Counted from the first letter of the stretch, positions 34,642 through 45,061 are shown. The stretch is DNA of 64,000 bases from Enterococcus silesiacus (GCA_001465115.1 CP013614.1:2480001-2544000), one strand, 5' to 3'. The notes: generated by a model not told the origin, from the letters alone. A program made the numbers and translations.

Positions 34642-34696
34642 TTATTGACAGAGCTCACTTAGCATGTTAAAGTCTTCAAAATACTTATCAATGAGA
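34642..34696 (+). promoter_or_regulatory. Diverged repeat and possible promoter of add, copy 2
   Basis: Counterpart of 33899-33955. It contains TTGACA with a weak TAAAGT 17 bases on, 40 bases or more before the GTG start at 34731. The CG core of the copy 1 operator is lost here. Confidence 0.4.
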
Positions 34697-34730
34697 CCGA
34701 TCGCGTTAACAGAAAAGAGAGGATGATATC

Positions 34731-35744
34731 GTGAGACGAGAGCAAGTCAAGAAACTACCAAAAATAGAGCTACATTGTCATTTAGATGGTTCTATACGCC
34801 CAGAAACCTTACGGAAAATAGCAGAACCTCAAGGCATCTTTTTACCCGCTGATAATGAGCAGTTAAAAGAACTATTAGTTGCGCCTATTGATTGCCAAAA
34901 CTTAAATGACTACTTAAAGCGTTTTGATTTAGTGTTATCCTGTCTGCAAACAGAAGCAGCCTTAACAGCGGCTGCATTCGATGTTATCAGTCAAGCGGCA
35001 GAAGAACATATCCAGTACATCGAAGTCCGTTTTGCGCCTTCTCTCCATACTGAAAAAGGACTATCTTTGCCTAAAGTAGTACAGGCTGTGTTAGCAGGTC
35101 TAGAGCAAGGACAACAACGTTTCGGTGTAAAAAGCAATGCGTTATTATGCGGCATGCGGCACGAAGAAGCCACAGCTATCGAAAAAATTGTGCAATTGGC
35201 TGATGCATTCAAAAAAGATGGCATCGTAGGCTTTGATCTTGCTGGAAATGAACTGAACTTCCCGCCATATACTTTTGAAGAGACACTTGGGTTAGTCAAT
35301 CAATTGACGATCCCTTTAACACTTCACGCAGGCGAATGCGGTTGCGGGAAAAACGTTGCTGACGCAATTTATTTAGGCGCTAAACGCATTGGACATGGCA
35401 TCGCTGTAAAAGATACGCCCGAATATTTTTCTTTATTGCGAGATAAAAATATTTTAATTGAGATGTGCCCTACTAGTAATTTTCAAACTAAGACCGTCAC
35501 CAAATTAGCCGATTATCCTTTCCAAACATTTCTTGAGGCTGGCATCAATGTCTGTATCAATACTGACAATCGCACGGTGTCTAATACAACGTTAACGGAT
35601 GAATATATGAAGCTCCATGAATGGTACGGCATCACTTATGCAGATATGGAGAAATTAAATCATAACGCCGTTAACGGCGCCTTTATTCCTGAAAGTGAAA
35701 AACAAGTTCTTCATGAGCAATTAACCATTAGCTATCAACTTTAA
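34731..35744 (+). CDS. add: Adenosine deaminase
   Basis: 337 residues from a GTG start at 34731, preceded by AGAGAGGATG. It hydrolyses adenosine to inosine, which the PunA/DeoD route then cleaves. Metal-binding and catalytic motifs are present: ELHCHLDGSIRPETL near residue 13-27, TLHAGECG near 199-206, RIGHGIAV near 219-226 and CINTDNRTVS near 278-287, where the aspartate of the active site is kept. It lies opposite to the main nucleoside operon. DNA between it and the GH85 gene is a bidirectional terminator. Confidence 0.94.
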   Translation: MRREQVKKLPKIELHCHLDGSIRPETLRKIAEPQGIFLPADNEQLKELLVAPIDCQNLNDYLKRFDLVLSCLQTEAALTAAAFDVISQAAEEHIQYIEVRFAPSLHTEKGLSLPKVVQAVLAGLEQGQQRFGVKSNALLCGMRHEEATAIEKIVQLADAFKKDGIVGFDLAGNELNFPPYTFEETLGLVNQLTIPLTLHAGECGCGKNVADAIYLGAKRIGHGIAVKDTPEYFSLLRDKNILIEMCPTSNFQTKTVTKLADYPFQTFLEAGINVCINTDNRTVSNTTLTDEYMKLHEWYGITYADMEKLNHNAVNGAFIPESEKQVLHEQLTISYQL

Positions 35745-35760
35745 TTCAATAACCCAACTC

Positions 35761-35808
35761 AAAAAAGGCAAAATGATGTTCGAATCGTTCATTTTGCCTT
35801 ATTCTGTT
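35761..35808. terminator. Bidirectional terminator between add and the GH85 gene
   Basis: AAGGCAAAATGA / TCATTTTGCCTT with a 12-base loop, A-run before and ATTCTGTTT after. It serves both convergent genes. Confidence 0.85.
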
Positions 35809-35838
35809 TCAATTCAATCAGTTAACCGTTAAAATTTA

Positions 35839-38586
35839 TTATTTGACGATGCCAGTTTGATCCACTCCAATGATCTGCCAATCATAAATTCTAGCTGTCT
35901 TGCCATTTTGTTCCGCTTTTTCTAAAGATAGTTTGACATATCTCGCTTCAACTAAACTGATGGCATCTTTGCTATTGTCTGCTGTATTTCCTCGATGTTG
36001 AACAACAGTTGTCCAATTGCTTCCATCCTGACTCACAGAAATGTCATACTCTCTCGTATTCCACTCTGGACTTTCACCGCCTGCACCAGCATGGAAAAGC
36101 TCAAATCCAGAAATTGTCTTCTCTGCGCCCAAATCTGCGATCATCCACGGCTTATCACTTCCATTATCACACCATTTTGTTTTTAAATCTCCGTCCAGTG
36201 CAAAACGATAACTTTCACGCTCGTTCGTGTAGCCAGAACCTTGAGTAGCACTTGTTGCTGGTAAGGTAGCCAAATTTTCTATGTTGATTCCAGCATTTTG
36301 ATCATAAACATAGAGATAATCTTCTTTGACAACCTCCGTTTCACCTGAAGCATTCACCGCAACGGCTTTGACTGTGTAGACACCAGATTTTGCAAAAGAG
36401 AATGTCGCTTCTTTACCAGAAGCGGTTTGCGGCGTTGCACCGATCACTTCCCAATTGACCATTTCCGTCGATTTAGAAGCATCAGCTGATAACGTTAACG
36501 TTTCGCCAACTGATAACAAGGTACTGCTAGCATTGATCGTTATTTCAGGTTTTTTCAACGCTTCAAATGTATAAACTGCTGTAGTCCCTTTGTTTTGGTC
36601 TTCGCGCCCGTACTGATCGACTGGTATCACTTGATAGTTGACCGTGTCACCAGTTCGTTCTTGATTCAATAACGTATAAGACGTATTGGCTGTCTCACCT
36701 TCAAACTGCAATTGCCCCGCAACTTCTCGGTAAATACGGTAAGATGCGGTATTTTTCCCTTTCGTCTCCCAGTTCATTCGAATACTTTCAGTCAAATCGT
36801 CCACAATCGTTTTCCCAGAAAACGTCAGATTGCTTAGCGTACTGACTGGTTTTGCCTTTTCTTTTCCTATTTTTAATTGACCTAAAGAAATCGAAGCCGT
36901 TTCAGTCTGAGCATTTTGCACATTCAAACCAATTGCTGTAATCGTTTGGCAAACTGCTGGTTTGAGTGAATATGTCGTTTGTACCCAGCCGTTTTCTAAA
37001 GGTTGCTGTATCCCTGGAATAATCAAAGGTTTTTCTTTCCCTTGTAATTCGAGCACTAAGGAGGTTGCACTTGCACCTTTTGTTACGATTGATGCTGTAT
37101 CTGAAGCACTCGCTTTCACTTTAGCCGCATACAATTTGATAAATGTTTTCTTATCTGCTGTCATTGGTCCTGTTAATTTAACAGAAGAACCGCCGTTAAA
37201 TGCATCTTCATAACTAATTGTGGCGTTTAATTGGTTGCCTTCTTCATTATCAATGACCCAACGATATGTCGGCATTACATCTTGAATACTTCGGTTATTA
37301 AAGGTTCCTTCTTTGACCTTTGTACCATTTTGATAAAAAGCATCACCATTTCCCACGTTAAAATTCGTTAAAAATGGTAATTTTGTAACGGGCGTTTTTT
37401 CTACATAATAACGTGAAACTCCTTGCCATTCATTCTTAGGGCTTGCTACGGCACGAGGATCTCCTTGTGGATTTATCCATAGTAGTTTTTCATTTTCCCA
37501 ATACTGATTGATATCATACTGACCACCATCTCGTAATGTCCAATCTGGGCAATACAACCCTAAAGAAACTAGTGGTTTTCCGTCTTCACCTAAAATACTG
37601 CTTGGTTTACGTCTGGTATTTATCCCATTTGCCTGCACATCGATTCCAGCAAAAAGATCGTAGGGACTGCGCTTCAATTGAGTTGCTTTTTCACTGGATG
37701 ACTTAAGGTCTTGCCAGCGGAAATCGATGAACATTTTATCTGAAACCCGCTTTTTCCCCTCTTGGAAGTATCCTTGATTCGTCTCATTAAGTGCGCCTTG
37801 CCACGCTACAGCACCGCTTGGGATCATAGAATCATACCAAATAATTTGCTGATTCTTTGGTTTTCGTGCTTGTAAATAACTCATAAATTCTTTCATCCCA
37901 GTAGCTGTTTGTGCATCAACGTTGGTTTCTTGATTAATAAACCACCCATCAAAGCCATATGCTTGGGACATTTCCAACAACTTATCCGCCATCGGAAATC
38001 TGCCTTTTTGATCCTTTTGAACAAATTGTGCTACCCATTCACTCTTTCCACCATAAGCTTCTGGCGGGAAAAATACCGTTCCCACTACAGGCACACCATT
38101 TCTATGCGCCGAATCGGTCACATCACCACTGGGCGGAACGATGATCCCTTCACCAGATGAACCAGCCCATGCCACTAATGTGTCTACATATTGCCAATTC
38201 GTAAAATTATAGACCGCTTTATCCGTTCCGCCTTGTGACGGCGTTCCTTTCGTATGCCGATTCACGATTGCGATTGATAGTACTTTCGCTTCTGTACTTT
38301 GATCCACGTTTGATTTTTTTCCTTGAGCTCGAGCAGCCAGAGGAACTTTGGATACGTTAAACGGCGCATCTGGCTCACTTTTAGGACTCCAATTTAACAA
38401 CGTCTCTGGAAATAAGGCTGTTGATTCCGGCATTTGGTCAAACACCGGGATACCACTTTCCTGAGTACTTCCCAATTCAGATGACTCTGCATAGGTAGTT
38501 GACGCAAGCGCCAGATGCGCTCCTGTCACAAGAGCAAGCATAACAGCTGAACAATAACACACACTTTTCCACGCTTTTCTTTTCAC
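35839..38586 (-). CDS. Secreted endo-beta-N-acetylglucosaminidase, GH85
   Basis: 915 residues from a GTG start at 38586 with AAGGAGG eight bases upstream. A signal peptide ends near ALASTTYAES (about residue 33), so the enzyme acts outside the cell. The GH85 domain (about 100-410) has the catalytic glutamate at about residue 220 in GFDGWFINQETN. The family cleaves the chitobiose core of N-glycans, as EndoD, EndoM and the GH85 half of EndoE do. Beta-rich and Ig-like segments follow, and a discoidin-type (F5/8C) carbohydrate-binding domain lies near 765-905. No LPXTG anchor. It is transcribed alone and has a catabolite-type site upstream. Confidence 0.93.
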   Translation of the reverse strand: MKRKAWKSVCYCSAVMLALVTGAHLALASTTYAESSELGSTQESGIPVFDQMPESTALFPETLLNWSPKSEPDAPFNVSKVPLAARAQGKKSNVDQSTEAKVLSIAIVNRHTKGTPSQGGTDKAVYNFTNWQYVDTLVAWAGSSGEGIIVPPSGDVTDSAHRNGVPVVGTVFFPPEAYGGKSEWVAQFVQKDQKGRFPMADKLLEMSQAYGFDGWFINQETNVDAQTATGMKEFMSYLQARKPKNQQIIWYDSMIPSGAVAWQGALNETNQGYFQEGKKRVSDKMFIDFRWQDLKSSSEKATQLKRSPYDLFAGIDVQANGINTRRKPSSILGEDGKPLVSLGLYCPDWTLRDGGQYDINQYWENEKLLWINPQGDPRAVASPKNEWQGVSRYYVEKTPVTKLPFLTNFNVGNGDAFYQNGTKVKEGTFNNRSIQDVMPTYRWVIDNEEGNQLNATISYEDAFNGGSSVKLTGPMTADKKTFIKLYAAKVKASASDTASIVTKGASATSLVLELQGKEKPLIIPGIQQPLENGWVQTTYSLKPAVCQTITAIGLNVQNAQTETASISLGQLKIGKEKAKPVSTLSNLTFSGKTIVDDLTESIRMNWETKGKNTASYRIYREVAGQLQFEGETANTSYTLLNQERTGDTVNYQVIPVDQYGREDQNKGTTAVYTFEALKKPEITINASSTLLSVGETLTLSADASKSTEMVNWEVIGATPQTASGKEATFSFAKSGVYTVKAVAVNASGETEVVKEDYLYVYDQNAGINIENLATLPATSATQGSGYTNERESYRFALDGDLKTKWCDNGSDKPWMIADLGAEKTISGFELFHAGAGGESPEWNTREYDISVSQDGSNWTTVVQHRGNTADNSKDAISLVEARYVKLSLEKAEQNGKTARIYDWQIIGVDQTGIVK

Positions 38587-38646
38587 TGAATGAACCTCCT
38601 TAAGTTAGTTACCCCAATTTCAGCATTATTCATTCTCACACAAAAA

Positions 38647-38660
38647 TGTTAACGCTTTCT
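38647..38660 (-). promoter_or_regulatory. Catabolite-response-type site upstream of the GH85 gene
   Basis: AGAAAGCGTTAACA on the minus strand matches the CcpA consensus at 13 of 14 positions. A possible promoter lies just upstream (TTGATA at 38695-38700 and TATAAA at 38667-38672), though spacing is not ideal. Confidence 0.55.
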
Positions 38661-38729
38661 TTCGATTTTATAAATAGATAAACTATAGTATTTATATCAA
38701 AAAGCATAGGTGTGTATTATGTTAAATCG

Positions 38730-38775
38730 TTAAAAACAGCTGAAACGTCGAGTTTTACACTCTCCCTCTCAGCTG
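38730..38775 (-). terminator. Terminator of the glycosidase operon
   Basis: CAGCTGA and TCAGCTG arms at 38737-38743 and 38769-38775 on a long loop, followed on the minus strand by TTTTTAA, just after the GH20 stop. Confidence 0.6.
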
Positions 38776-38781
38776 CCGCAA

Positions 38782-40080
38782 TTAGTTGATTTTGTAGAAA
38801 TGACAAGAGAATCCTTCCAGCAATTTTATAAGATCGGTTATGATTTCATCTTCCTCTTTCACTTTTGGTTTATCACACCAGACGGCTAGAGCAGCGCCTT
38901 TGACTCGCTGCCTTGCCTTTGGGGAAATTAGTTGCTGTGACGCAAATAAATCAGGTTGCCAATGTTCTTTTATTTTTTCTGCTGTGGGATACGTATCCCC
39001 CGCATTCTCACCAAGTACGTAATAAAGGTAATTATCATTGAAATTAATAACAGTATACCCTTCATCCAAAAACGTTTGAACAGGCGCCATTTCTTTTTGC
39101 CATTTCGTCCAATACGTAATTTCAACATTTTTTGTCAGTCTAGAACTTTGTCCATTTCTAAAAAATGCATCATTCCAAACTCTGGGAATAAATCCGTGAT
39201 TCCCAACAAAATTAGCTATGGTATTGACATAGTTTTCAAATGTATTTACGCCTTCATCTTTCAACGCAGGATACTGCTCCATTTGGTCGAACTCAACAAA
39301 CTCGTCTCCGCCGATATGAAAATAGCGACTATCAGAAAACAACTGCAAATACTCTTGATATAGCGAGAGTACAAATGACACTGCTTGTTGATTCGTAATA
39401 TCTAAGGCGGCAGGAACTTTCCTAGCGTCGCTCGCTTCCTCTTGTATTGACAATTGCCAATCTGGATATGTTTTCAACAAATGTTCCATATGACCTGGCG
39501 TATCAATATCAGGAATAATTTCGATTGATAAGTAGGCGGCGTAACGAATTAGTTCTTTCACCTCATCGATCGACAGAAATTCATCTGAAACAAGTTGAGG
39601 ATAGTTTATTGATTCAATTCGAAAACCACTATTCTCAGAAAAATGCAGTTGAAGAAAGTTACAGCCATACAGAGCCATTTCTTCTAAGATGCGGTGTAGC
39701 CCTACAGGCGAAAAATATTTTCTGCCAATATCCAACATAACGATTCGTTCTTTTACTGCCTCACTAAATTTTCCTGTTGGGATTTCAGCTCCTGTCTTTA
39801 ATAGCTTTGCTAGATACATAACACCACGAAAAGCAGTCAAGCGGCTACCTGCTTGAATCACTATCGATTCAGCCACCTCTAGCACAAAAGTATTCTTTAA
39901 CTCTGATGAACAACTGACGATAACATCCGCTCTCTCAATGATCTTTACAAAATTGATTCTTTTGTTGAGTAAACGTACGTATAAATAAGCGATTCTCTCT
40001 CGTTCTGCTCCAAAACTTTGATCCATATAAAAATAGATATTTTGCAAATCGAATAAATTAGTCACTCTAGTTCGCTTCAC
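38782..40080 (-). CDS. Beta-N-acetylhexosaminidase, GH20
   Basis: 432 residues from GTG 40080, which overlaps the upstream kinase stop by four bases (GTGA) and has AGAGG seven bases before it; a longer reading from ATG 40116 would overlap by 40 bases. There is no signal peptide, so it works in the cytosol. The catalytic Asp-Glu pair is in YFHIGGDEFVEFDQ (about residue 250). The family removes terminal GlcNAc or GalNAc. Length is shorter than multidomain GH20 enzymes because the usual accessory domains are absent. It is the last gene of the GH125-GH38-kinase-GH20 operon. Confidence 0.9.
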   Translation of the reverse strand: MKRTRVTNLFDLQNIYFYMDQSFGAERERIAYLYVRLLNKRINFVKIIERADVIVSCSSELKNTFVLEVAESIVIQAGSRLTAFRGVMYLAKLLKTGAEIPTGKFSEAVKERIVMLDIGRKYFSPVGLHRILEEMALYGCNFLQLHFSENSGFRIESINYPQLVSDEFLSIDEVKELIRYAAYLSIEIIPDIDTPGHMEHLLKTYPDWQLSIQEEASDARKVPAALDITNQQAVSFVLSLYQEYLQLFSDSRYFHIGGDEFVEFDQMEQYPALKDEGVNTFENYVNTIANFVGNHGFIPRVWNDAFFRNGQSSRLTKNVEITYWTKWQKEMAPVQTFLDEGYTVINFNDNYLYYVLGENAGDTYPTAEKIKEHWQPDLFASQQLISPKARQRVKGAALAVWCDKPKVKEEDEIITDLIKLLEGFSCHFYKIN

Positions 40081-40946
40081 ACTAAACCTCTTTGTTCCTT
40101 TGCCAACAATAAGCACCCCATAGTACCGCTATTATCACCTAAATCACAGCCAACAATATACTCATCCAAAGCAGGTAATGAAACATAACCGCCTACTTGT
40201 CTTTCTAACGATTCACGTATTTTCGGGAAAAGGTGCGTTTGTTTCATCACCCCACCACCTAAAATAATTTTTTCTGGCGAAAGGACTAATGTGTAATTCA
40301 TCAAAGCCTGTGCTAGATAAAAAGCCTCAATCTCCCAGGCATCGTGATCCTCTTCTAACAGTTGTCCTTTGATTCCTGTCCTTTTTTCTAAGGCTGGTCC
40401 CGCAGCCAAGCCTTCTAAACAATTATCATGATAGGGACACACACATTCCAATGTATCATTTGGATAGCGCTGAACAGTAATATGTCCCATTTCTGGATGG
40501 CTAACCCCTTGTAACACGGCCCCATTTACAACAGCGCCACCGCCAATGCCTGTTCCGACAGTCAAATAGATACAGCTTTGCGTTCCTTTTCCTGCCCCCA
40601 AATGAATTTCACCGTAGGCCGCTGCATTTACGTCCGTGGTCCAAGCAATTGGGATATTAAAATGCGCTTTTAGTGCTCCTAAAAGATCCATATTGGTCCA
40701 ACCTATTTTAGGTGTAGAGGTAATATAACCATACGTACTTGAGTCACGATTGACATCGATCGGTCCAAACGATCCTACTCCGAGCGCTTTTAATTGATAG
40801 CTATCAAAAAAATCAATGACTTGATTTAATGTTTCTTCCGGCAATGTCGTAGGCAGACTGATTCTTTCAATGATCTGCAAGTTTTCATCCGCTACGGCAC
40901 AGACAAATTTTGTTCCACCAGCTTCGATCGATCCATAATACTCCAT
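40077..40946 (-). CDS. ROK-family sugar kinase (fructokinase/mannokinase type)
   Basis: 289 residues from ATG 40946, as the longer reading to 40955 lies against the ribosome site. The N-terminal phosphate loop is GSIEAGGTKFVCAV; the ROK signature with zinc ligands runs MGHITVQRYPNDTLECVCPYHDNCLEGLAAG near residue 158-187 and the active-site Asp is in WTTDVNAAAYGE near 103-114. In context it most likely phosphorylates mannose released by the mannosidases, though fructose or N-acetylglucosamine remain possible. It is cotranscribed with GH38 upstream and overlaps GH20 by four bases. Confidence 0.9.
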   Translation of the reverse strand: MEYYGSIEAGGTKFVCAVADENLQIIERISLPTTLPEETLNQVIDFFDSYQLKALGVGSFGPIDVNRDSSTYGYITSTPKIGWTNMDLLGALKAHFNIPIAWTTDVNAAAYGEIHLGAGKGTQSCIYLTVGTGIGGGAVVNGAVLQGVSHPEMGHITVQRYPNDTLECVCPYHDNCLEGLAAGPALEKRTGIKGQLLEEDHDAWEIEAFYLAQALMNYTLVLSPEKIILGGGVMKQTHLFPKIRESLERQVGGYVSLPALDEYIVGCDLGDNSGTMGCLLLAKEQRGLV

Positions 40947-40964
40947 CAAAATCATCTCTCTTTC

Positions 40965-43655
40965 TTATCGGTCAAATCCAATTGTACGAATTTCATAAGC
41001 ATTTAGACTGTTTGTCACTTTTTCAGGTTGTTTCACTTCTAGCAAGTTTAATAAATAAGAACTTTCGCCAGTGCTTTTTGCTATCTCAACTTTATCTGAT
41101 TTATCGCTCATATTGAACCCTCTCACCACAAGCGCTTGATTCTCTTCACTATTTTTCATTGCCGTTACTGCAAACGTTGCGCCTTCCACCGTTACATAAA
41201 CATCTTTTGCCTTTAATTGCCCCGTATGTTTCATTGTTTGTTTTACACTAAAAGGAATTTGGGCTGCGTATGCTCGTTTGTACGTAGTATAGCGATCAGC
41301 TGCTTCTCCATGAAAATCAACGCCATATTTAAACGTATGTTGTCCTATACATTGCGCTTCTGGTGTCGGGAAGTAACCCCAGTCGCCCATTTCACCAACG
41401 GCCCTTAGAAGCGTTAACGCAATTGTATTGGTTTCAGGTAAAATCTCATATTCATTCAATCCAAAATTTGAAACAGTCATCCCAGCCTGCTCATCATGGA
41501 TATTGACAAAGGCATGTTGATGTTGAGGGTTGGTCGGATTCTCCCAACTCTTACTCACGCGATTCGGACGTGTAACAACTTCATAAATACTGTCTGCTTC
41601 ATGTGTATCTGTTTTTATTCCAGTTGGAAATAGCATGCGCAAGCGATGGTCTTTCATTTGGTTATTTAAAGTTGTTTCAAAAGACAAACGAGGAGAATCT
41701 TTTTCCATCGTTACCACTGTTTCAATCGTCAATTCTTTTAATTCTGATGAACGCTTAGCGTTTCTATAACGAAAATCGACTACAGCTTTTTGCTCTTGTT
41801 CCAATAAGTCTTCTGCAGATTCAGGGATCATCATACGTTGGACGATCTTGACTTGTGCCATGAAAGGTTCATCTTTCACTATAGAAATTTCTGCTGGAAG
41901 CCCGCTAGATAAAAGTGGTGTTGTGTCTTCGGGTTGTTTAAAAATATATTCATTGCCAATGTCGCCTGTATCTTCGATCGTTAGTAATTTAGTGTATTTT
42001 CTACCCGACGCTTTATCCAGTACCTCTAATGTTCCATCCCCATTGATCGTTACTTTTAAGCAATTATTTTCCAACACATCATTTTCTGGATTGGCGATCA
42101 TCGAGCTTGATGTTTCCATTGGTGTTTTTGTTTCTTGCAGCGCAAAAGAGTGCCATGAAAAAGCTGGCATGTTATTTATCGGCAGCTCTATTTCCACATA
42201 CTTAGCCATGTAAGGTACTCTGAAACGATCTTTCGGCAGATCATAGCCAAAGCTAACTTCAGGATTTGAAATCAAGGCTGGTACTACTTGGCCTTCAGAA
42301 TCAACGACTTCAAATGCTGGTATCTGACTTTTAGCAAGCTCTTCCCATAATTCATGAGGAATCCCTTCTTTAAAAGGTTTTCTCTCGATTTCTACTTTTA
42401 CTTTTGTGATTTCTGATTTTTGATATCCAGACGTATTAAAGACAACAAACGGATAACTCGTATCAGCGAATTGTGTTGTATCAACTGCCTCAACTAGCTG
42501 AGTCAACGCTTCTTCAGCCAAAAATTTCCCGACTTCATTTGCTTTTTCAAACCGTGGAATCATTTCACGATGGACTTCATCAACTGAACAGCCGCAAATA
42601 CTATCATGAGGATGATTTTGTAACAACAATTTCCAGGCATAATCCAGCTGATCGTGCGGGTAGTTTTGTGTGAGTTCATATGCCATTGCAGCTAATGGTT
42701 CTGTCACATTTTCCAATTGACGCTCCACAGTTGTGTTCCATTGTTTTAAATAAACTCTCGCTGATGCTGTATTCGCTAGAGTAAACCAACCATCCGTCTC
42801 TTGGCTCGTCAATTCACCTTGAACCGTGCCAACTTTAGCTGGTAAATCTTGACGCAGCTGTTTTAAGTAGTCATCAAAGTTCGAATGAATAAACTCATAG
42901 TCAGGAAACAACTCATTTGCCAAAGCAATTGCTTTTGTAATGTCTTTTTGAACAGGTTGATGATCGACACCATTCATCATTAGTAAGTGATTCGTAGAAG
43001 CAAATTTTTCAGCTTCAGCTAGTTTTTGGTGCCAAAAGGCTAAAGCCGCTACTTTTTCAGCAGGTATTTCGTTGCCATTACTGTACCAATTAGCAAATAA
43101 TAACCCTAGAATAGTACTACCATCTGGCCCTTGCCACCACATTTCTGAATACTGTGATGTATAATTCTCATCCTCTAATACTTCATTGTTAAAGCCAACA
43201 GGTTTCACCCCTCGACCGAAGGCTGCTGCATCTAAATCAGCTTGTTTCATCATTTGTGGCGTTTGCCCCATGTTACCAAACGTATCTGGGAAATAACCTA
43301 ACTTAACTTCTGGACCCCACTTTTCACTTTCTTTTTTACCGATCAACATGTTTCGCACATTCGATTCAGAGCTGATCAAAAAATCATCTTGCAAGATATA
43401 AAAGGGCCCAATTCGCAGTTTTCCATCCGTGATTGCCTTTTGAACGGCAGTTTTCTGTTCTGGCCTAACCTGTAGGTAATCGTCTAAAATAATCGTTTGA
43501 CCATCTAAATGAAAACTATCAAAAGCAGGATCTGTCTCAATCAGTTCTAACACATCATCCATCAGCTCAACTACGCGCATATGATGTTGCTCATACGGCA
43601 TGTACCATTCACGATCCCAATGAGAATGCGAGATGATATACACTTTTTTCTTCAT
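40965..43655 (-). CDS. Alpha-mannosidase, GH38
   Basis: 896 residues from ATG 43655, with GGAG ten bases upstream; the longer frame to 43703 overlaps the upstream gene. The zinc-ligand start ISHSHWDREW near residue 9-18 and the probable nucleophile Asp124 in GYFPDTFGNMGQ are intact, followed by the long beta-sandwich half. No signal peptide, so cytosolic. Bacterial relatives act on alpha-1,3- or alpha-1,6-linked mannose of N-glycans or on mannosylglycerate; the neighbours favour N-glycan mannose. It follows GH125 by about 25 bp. Confidence 0.94.
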   Translation of the reverse strand: MKKKVYIISHSHWDREWYMPYEQHHMRVVELMDDVLELIETDPAFDSFHLDGQTIILDDYLQVRPEQKTAVQKAITDGKLRIGPFYILQDDFLISSESNVRNMLIGKKESEKWGPEVKLGYFPDTFGNMGQTPQMMKQADLDAAAFGRGVKPVGFNNEVLEDENYTSQYSEMWWQGPDGSTILGLLFANWYSNGNEIPAEKVAALAFWHQKLAEAEKFASTNHLLMMNGVDHQPVQKDITKAIALANELFPDYEFIHSNFDDYLKQLRQDLPAKVGTVQGELTSQETDGWFTLANTASARVYLKQWNTTVERQLENVTEPLAAMAYELTQNYPHDQLDYAWKLLLQNHPHDSICGCSVDEVHREMIPRFEKANEVGKFLAEEALTQLVEAVDTTQFADTSYPFVVFNTSGYQKSEITKVKVEIERKPFKEGIPHELWEELAKSQIPAFEVVDSEGQVVPALISNPEVSFGYDLPKDRFRVPYMAKYVEIELPINNMPAFSWHSFALQETKTPMETSSSMIANPENDVLENNCLKVTINGDGTLEVLDKASGRKYTKLLTIEDTGDIGNEYIFKQPEDTTPLLSSGLPAEISIVKDEPFMAQVKIVQRMMIPESAEDLLEQEQKAVVDFRYRNAKRSSELKELTIETVVTMEKDSPRLSFETTLNNQMKDHRLRMLFPTGIKTDTHEADSIYEVVTRPNRVSKSWENPTNPQHQHAFVNIHDEQAGMTVSNFGLNEYEILPETNTIALTLLRAVGEMGDWGYFPTPEAQCIGQHTFKYGVDFHGEAADRYTTYKRAYAAQIPFSVKQTMKHTGQLKAKDVYVTVEGATFAVTAMKNSEENQALVVRGFNMSDKSDKVEIAKSTGESSYLLNLLEVKQPEKVTNSLNAYEIRTIGFDR

Positions 43656-43680
43656 GATTTTATGCTCCATTTCATTCTTT

Positions 43681-44970
43681 TTATCGTTCAACGCGAATAT
43701 CAAAATAATCCATCACTAGTTCACAAAACATCATATTGGCCCAAGAGAACCATTCACGTGTATAATTTTCTGGATTATCTACATCAAATCCTTCATGCAT
43801 TAAGTGGGTTCCACCATCGTTAGCTACTAAAGAATTTAAGATTTGTTCTTTGTCTGACTTATTTTTTGACGTCATGCCTTCCATCGCCAGCGCTATCGGC
43901 CAAATATAGTTTTCCGGCGTATGTGAACTGCCGATTCCTTTAGCGTATTTCCCTTCATAAAAATAAGGATTTTCCTTACTTAAAATTGTTTTGCGCGTTG
44001 CTTGATAGGTTGAATCATCAACGCTTGTATACCCTAGATAAGGTGCCGCAAGTAAATTAGGAATATTGCTATCATCCATAATACTAGCATTGCCTAGACC
44101 ATCAACTTCGTATGCGTAGATAGCTTCTCCAGATCGATTGTCCGTTTTCCCAAATTCTTGAATCCCAGCATTGATTTCTTTTCTAAGAGAAGACGCTTGT
44201 TTTGCGACTTCTGGATCAGATAAGATTTCGGAAAAAATCTCTTCAATGTAGCCTAAGATAACCACTGCAAACATATTGGATGGCACTAAATAACCGTACC
44301 GGCATGCGTCATCACTCGGACGAAATCCAGACCAGGTCATTCCTGTTTTACCGACCTCACTGCCTCGACCTTCATTTGGAAGTGTGTCTTCTAAGCGCGT
44401 AGTCTCTCGTTCAAATGTATAAGTTGAATTTTGATGTTCTTGTTCTGTTTTAAAGACAGTCAAAATCTTTTTCACACCTGCTACAAAATTCTCATCAAAC
44501 TGCTTCTTGTAGCCCGTATTTTTAAATAGCAAGTAGGCTAGCTGAACGGGGTAACAGAGTGAATCGATTTCATATTTCCGCTCCCAGATCCACGGGTTCA
44601 TTGTCGTGTGATCGGTCTGATGTCCAGCGCCATTCGCTTCTTCATTGAAGGCATTGGCATATGGATCGATCGTGATGTAAAAAAATTGACGTTGAACCAA
44701 GCCGCAAATCATGTCTCTCAATTCTTCATCTTCTTTGGCGATAACTAAGTAAGGACGGACTTGAGCCGTAGAATCTCTCAGCCACATTGCAGGAATATCT
44801 CCAGTGAGTAAAAATGTAGTCCCATCTGATTGTTTCTTAACCGTCGTAGTCAACGTGTTGGCAAACGCCGCATTGAAGTTTTCTGCCCAGCCAGCATGTT
44901 CTTCACCACACAATTGAGTGATTTTATCCATAAAAGCTTGAACTGAACTTGGTATTTTTTTATAAGTCAT
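43681..44970 (-). CDS. Exo-alpha-1,6-mannosidase, GH125
   Basis: 429 residues of the GH125 (DUF1237) family. Recognisable motifs include [19 protein letters not shown] near residue 57-75, [20 protein letters not shown] near 122-141 and [20 protein letters not shown] near 213-232; an aspartate and a glutamate from these are the likely inverting catalytic pair. Known GH125 enzymes remove alpha-1,6-mannose. No signal peptide. It is the first gene of the leftward mannosidase operon, with a TTGACA -35 box and an operator at its promoter. Confidence 0.94.
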   Translation of the reverse strand: MTYKKIPSSVQAFMDKITQLCGEEHAGWAENFNAAFANTLTTTVKKQSDGTTFLLTGDIPAMWLRDSTAQVRPYLVIAKEDEELRDMICGLVQRQFFYITIDPYANAFNEEANGAGHQTDHTTMNPWIWERKYEIDSLCYPVQLAYLLFKNTGYKKQFDENFVAGVKKILTVFKTEQEHQNSTYTFERETTRLEDTLPNEGRGSEVGKTGMTWSGFRPSDDACRYGYLVPSNMFAVVILGYIEEIFSEILSDPEVAKQASSLRKEINAGIQEFGKTDNRSGEAIYAYEVDGLGNASIMDDSNIPNLLAAPYLGYTSVDDSTYQATRKTILSKENPYFYEGKYAKGIGSSHTPENYIWPIALAMEGMTSKNKSDKEQILNSLVANDGGTHLMHEGFDVDNPENYTREWFSWANMMFCELVMDYFDIRVER

Positions 44971-44987
44971 ACGTACCTCCCAATAGT

Positions 44988-44997
44988 TGATATATCA
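44988..44997. promoter_or_regulatory. Operator for the GntR-type regulator, mannosidase side
   Basis: Perfect palindrome TGATATATCA inside a 17-bp element GATATATCATTTCACAA (44989-45005). It overlaps the -10 region of the GH125 promoter. Confidence 0.65.
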
Positions 44998-45021
44998 TTT
45001 CACAACGAAAGTATATGTCAA
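44994..45021 (-). promoter_or_regulatory. Promoter of the GH125-GH38-kinase-GH20 operon
   Basis: On the minus strand TTGACA (45016-45021) and an AT-rich -10 region (TGATAT) about 17 bases away. The next 14 bases upstream of the -35 box (45022-45035) match the catabolite-response consensus at 13 of 14 positions (TGAAAGCGTTTTGT on the plus strand). Confidence 0.6.
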
Positions 45022-45061
45022 TGAAAGCGTTTTGTCTAGTGTTTTTATTAATATTTTTAAA

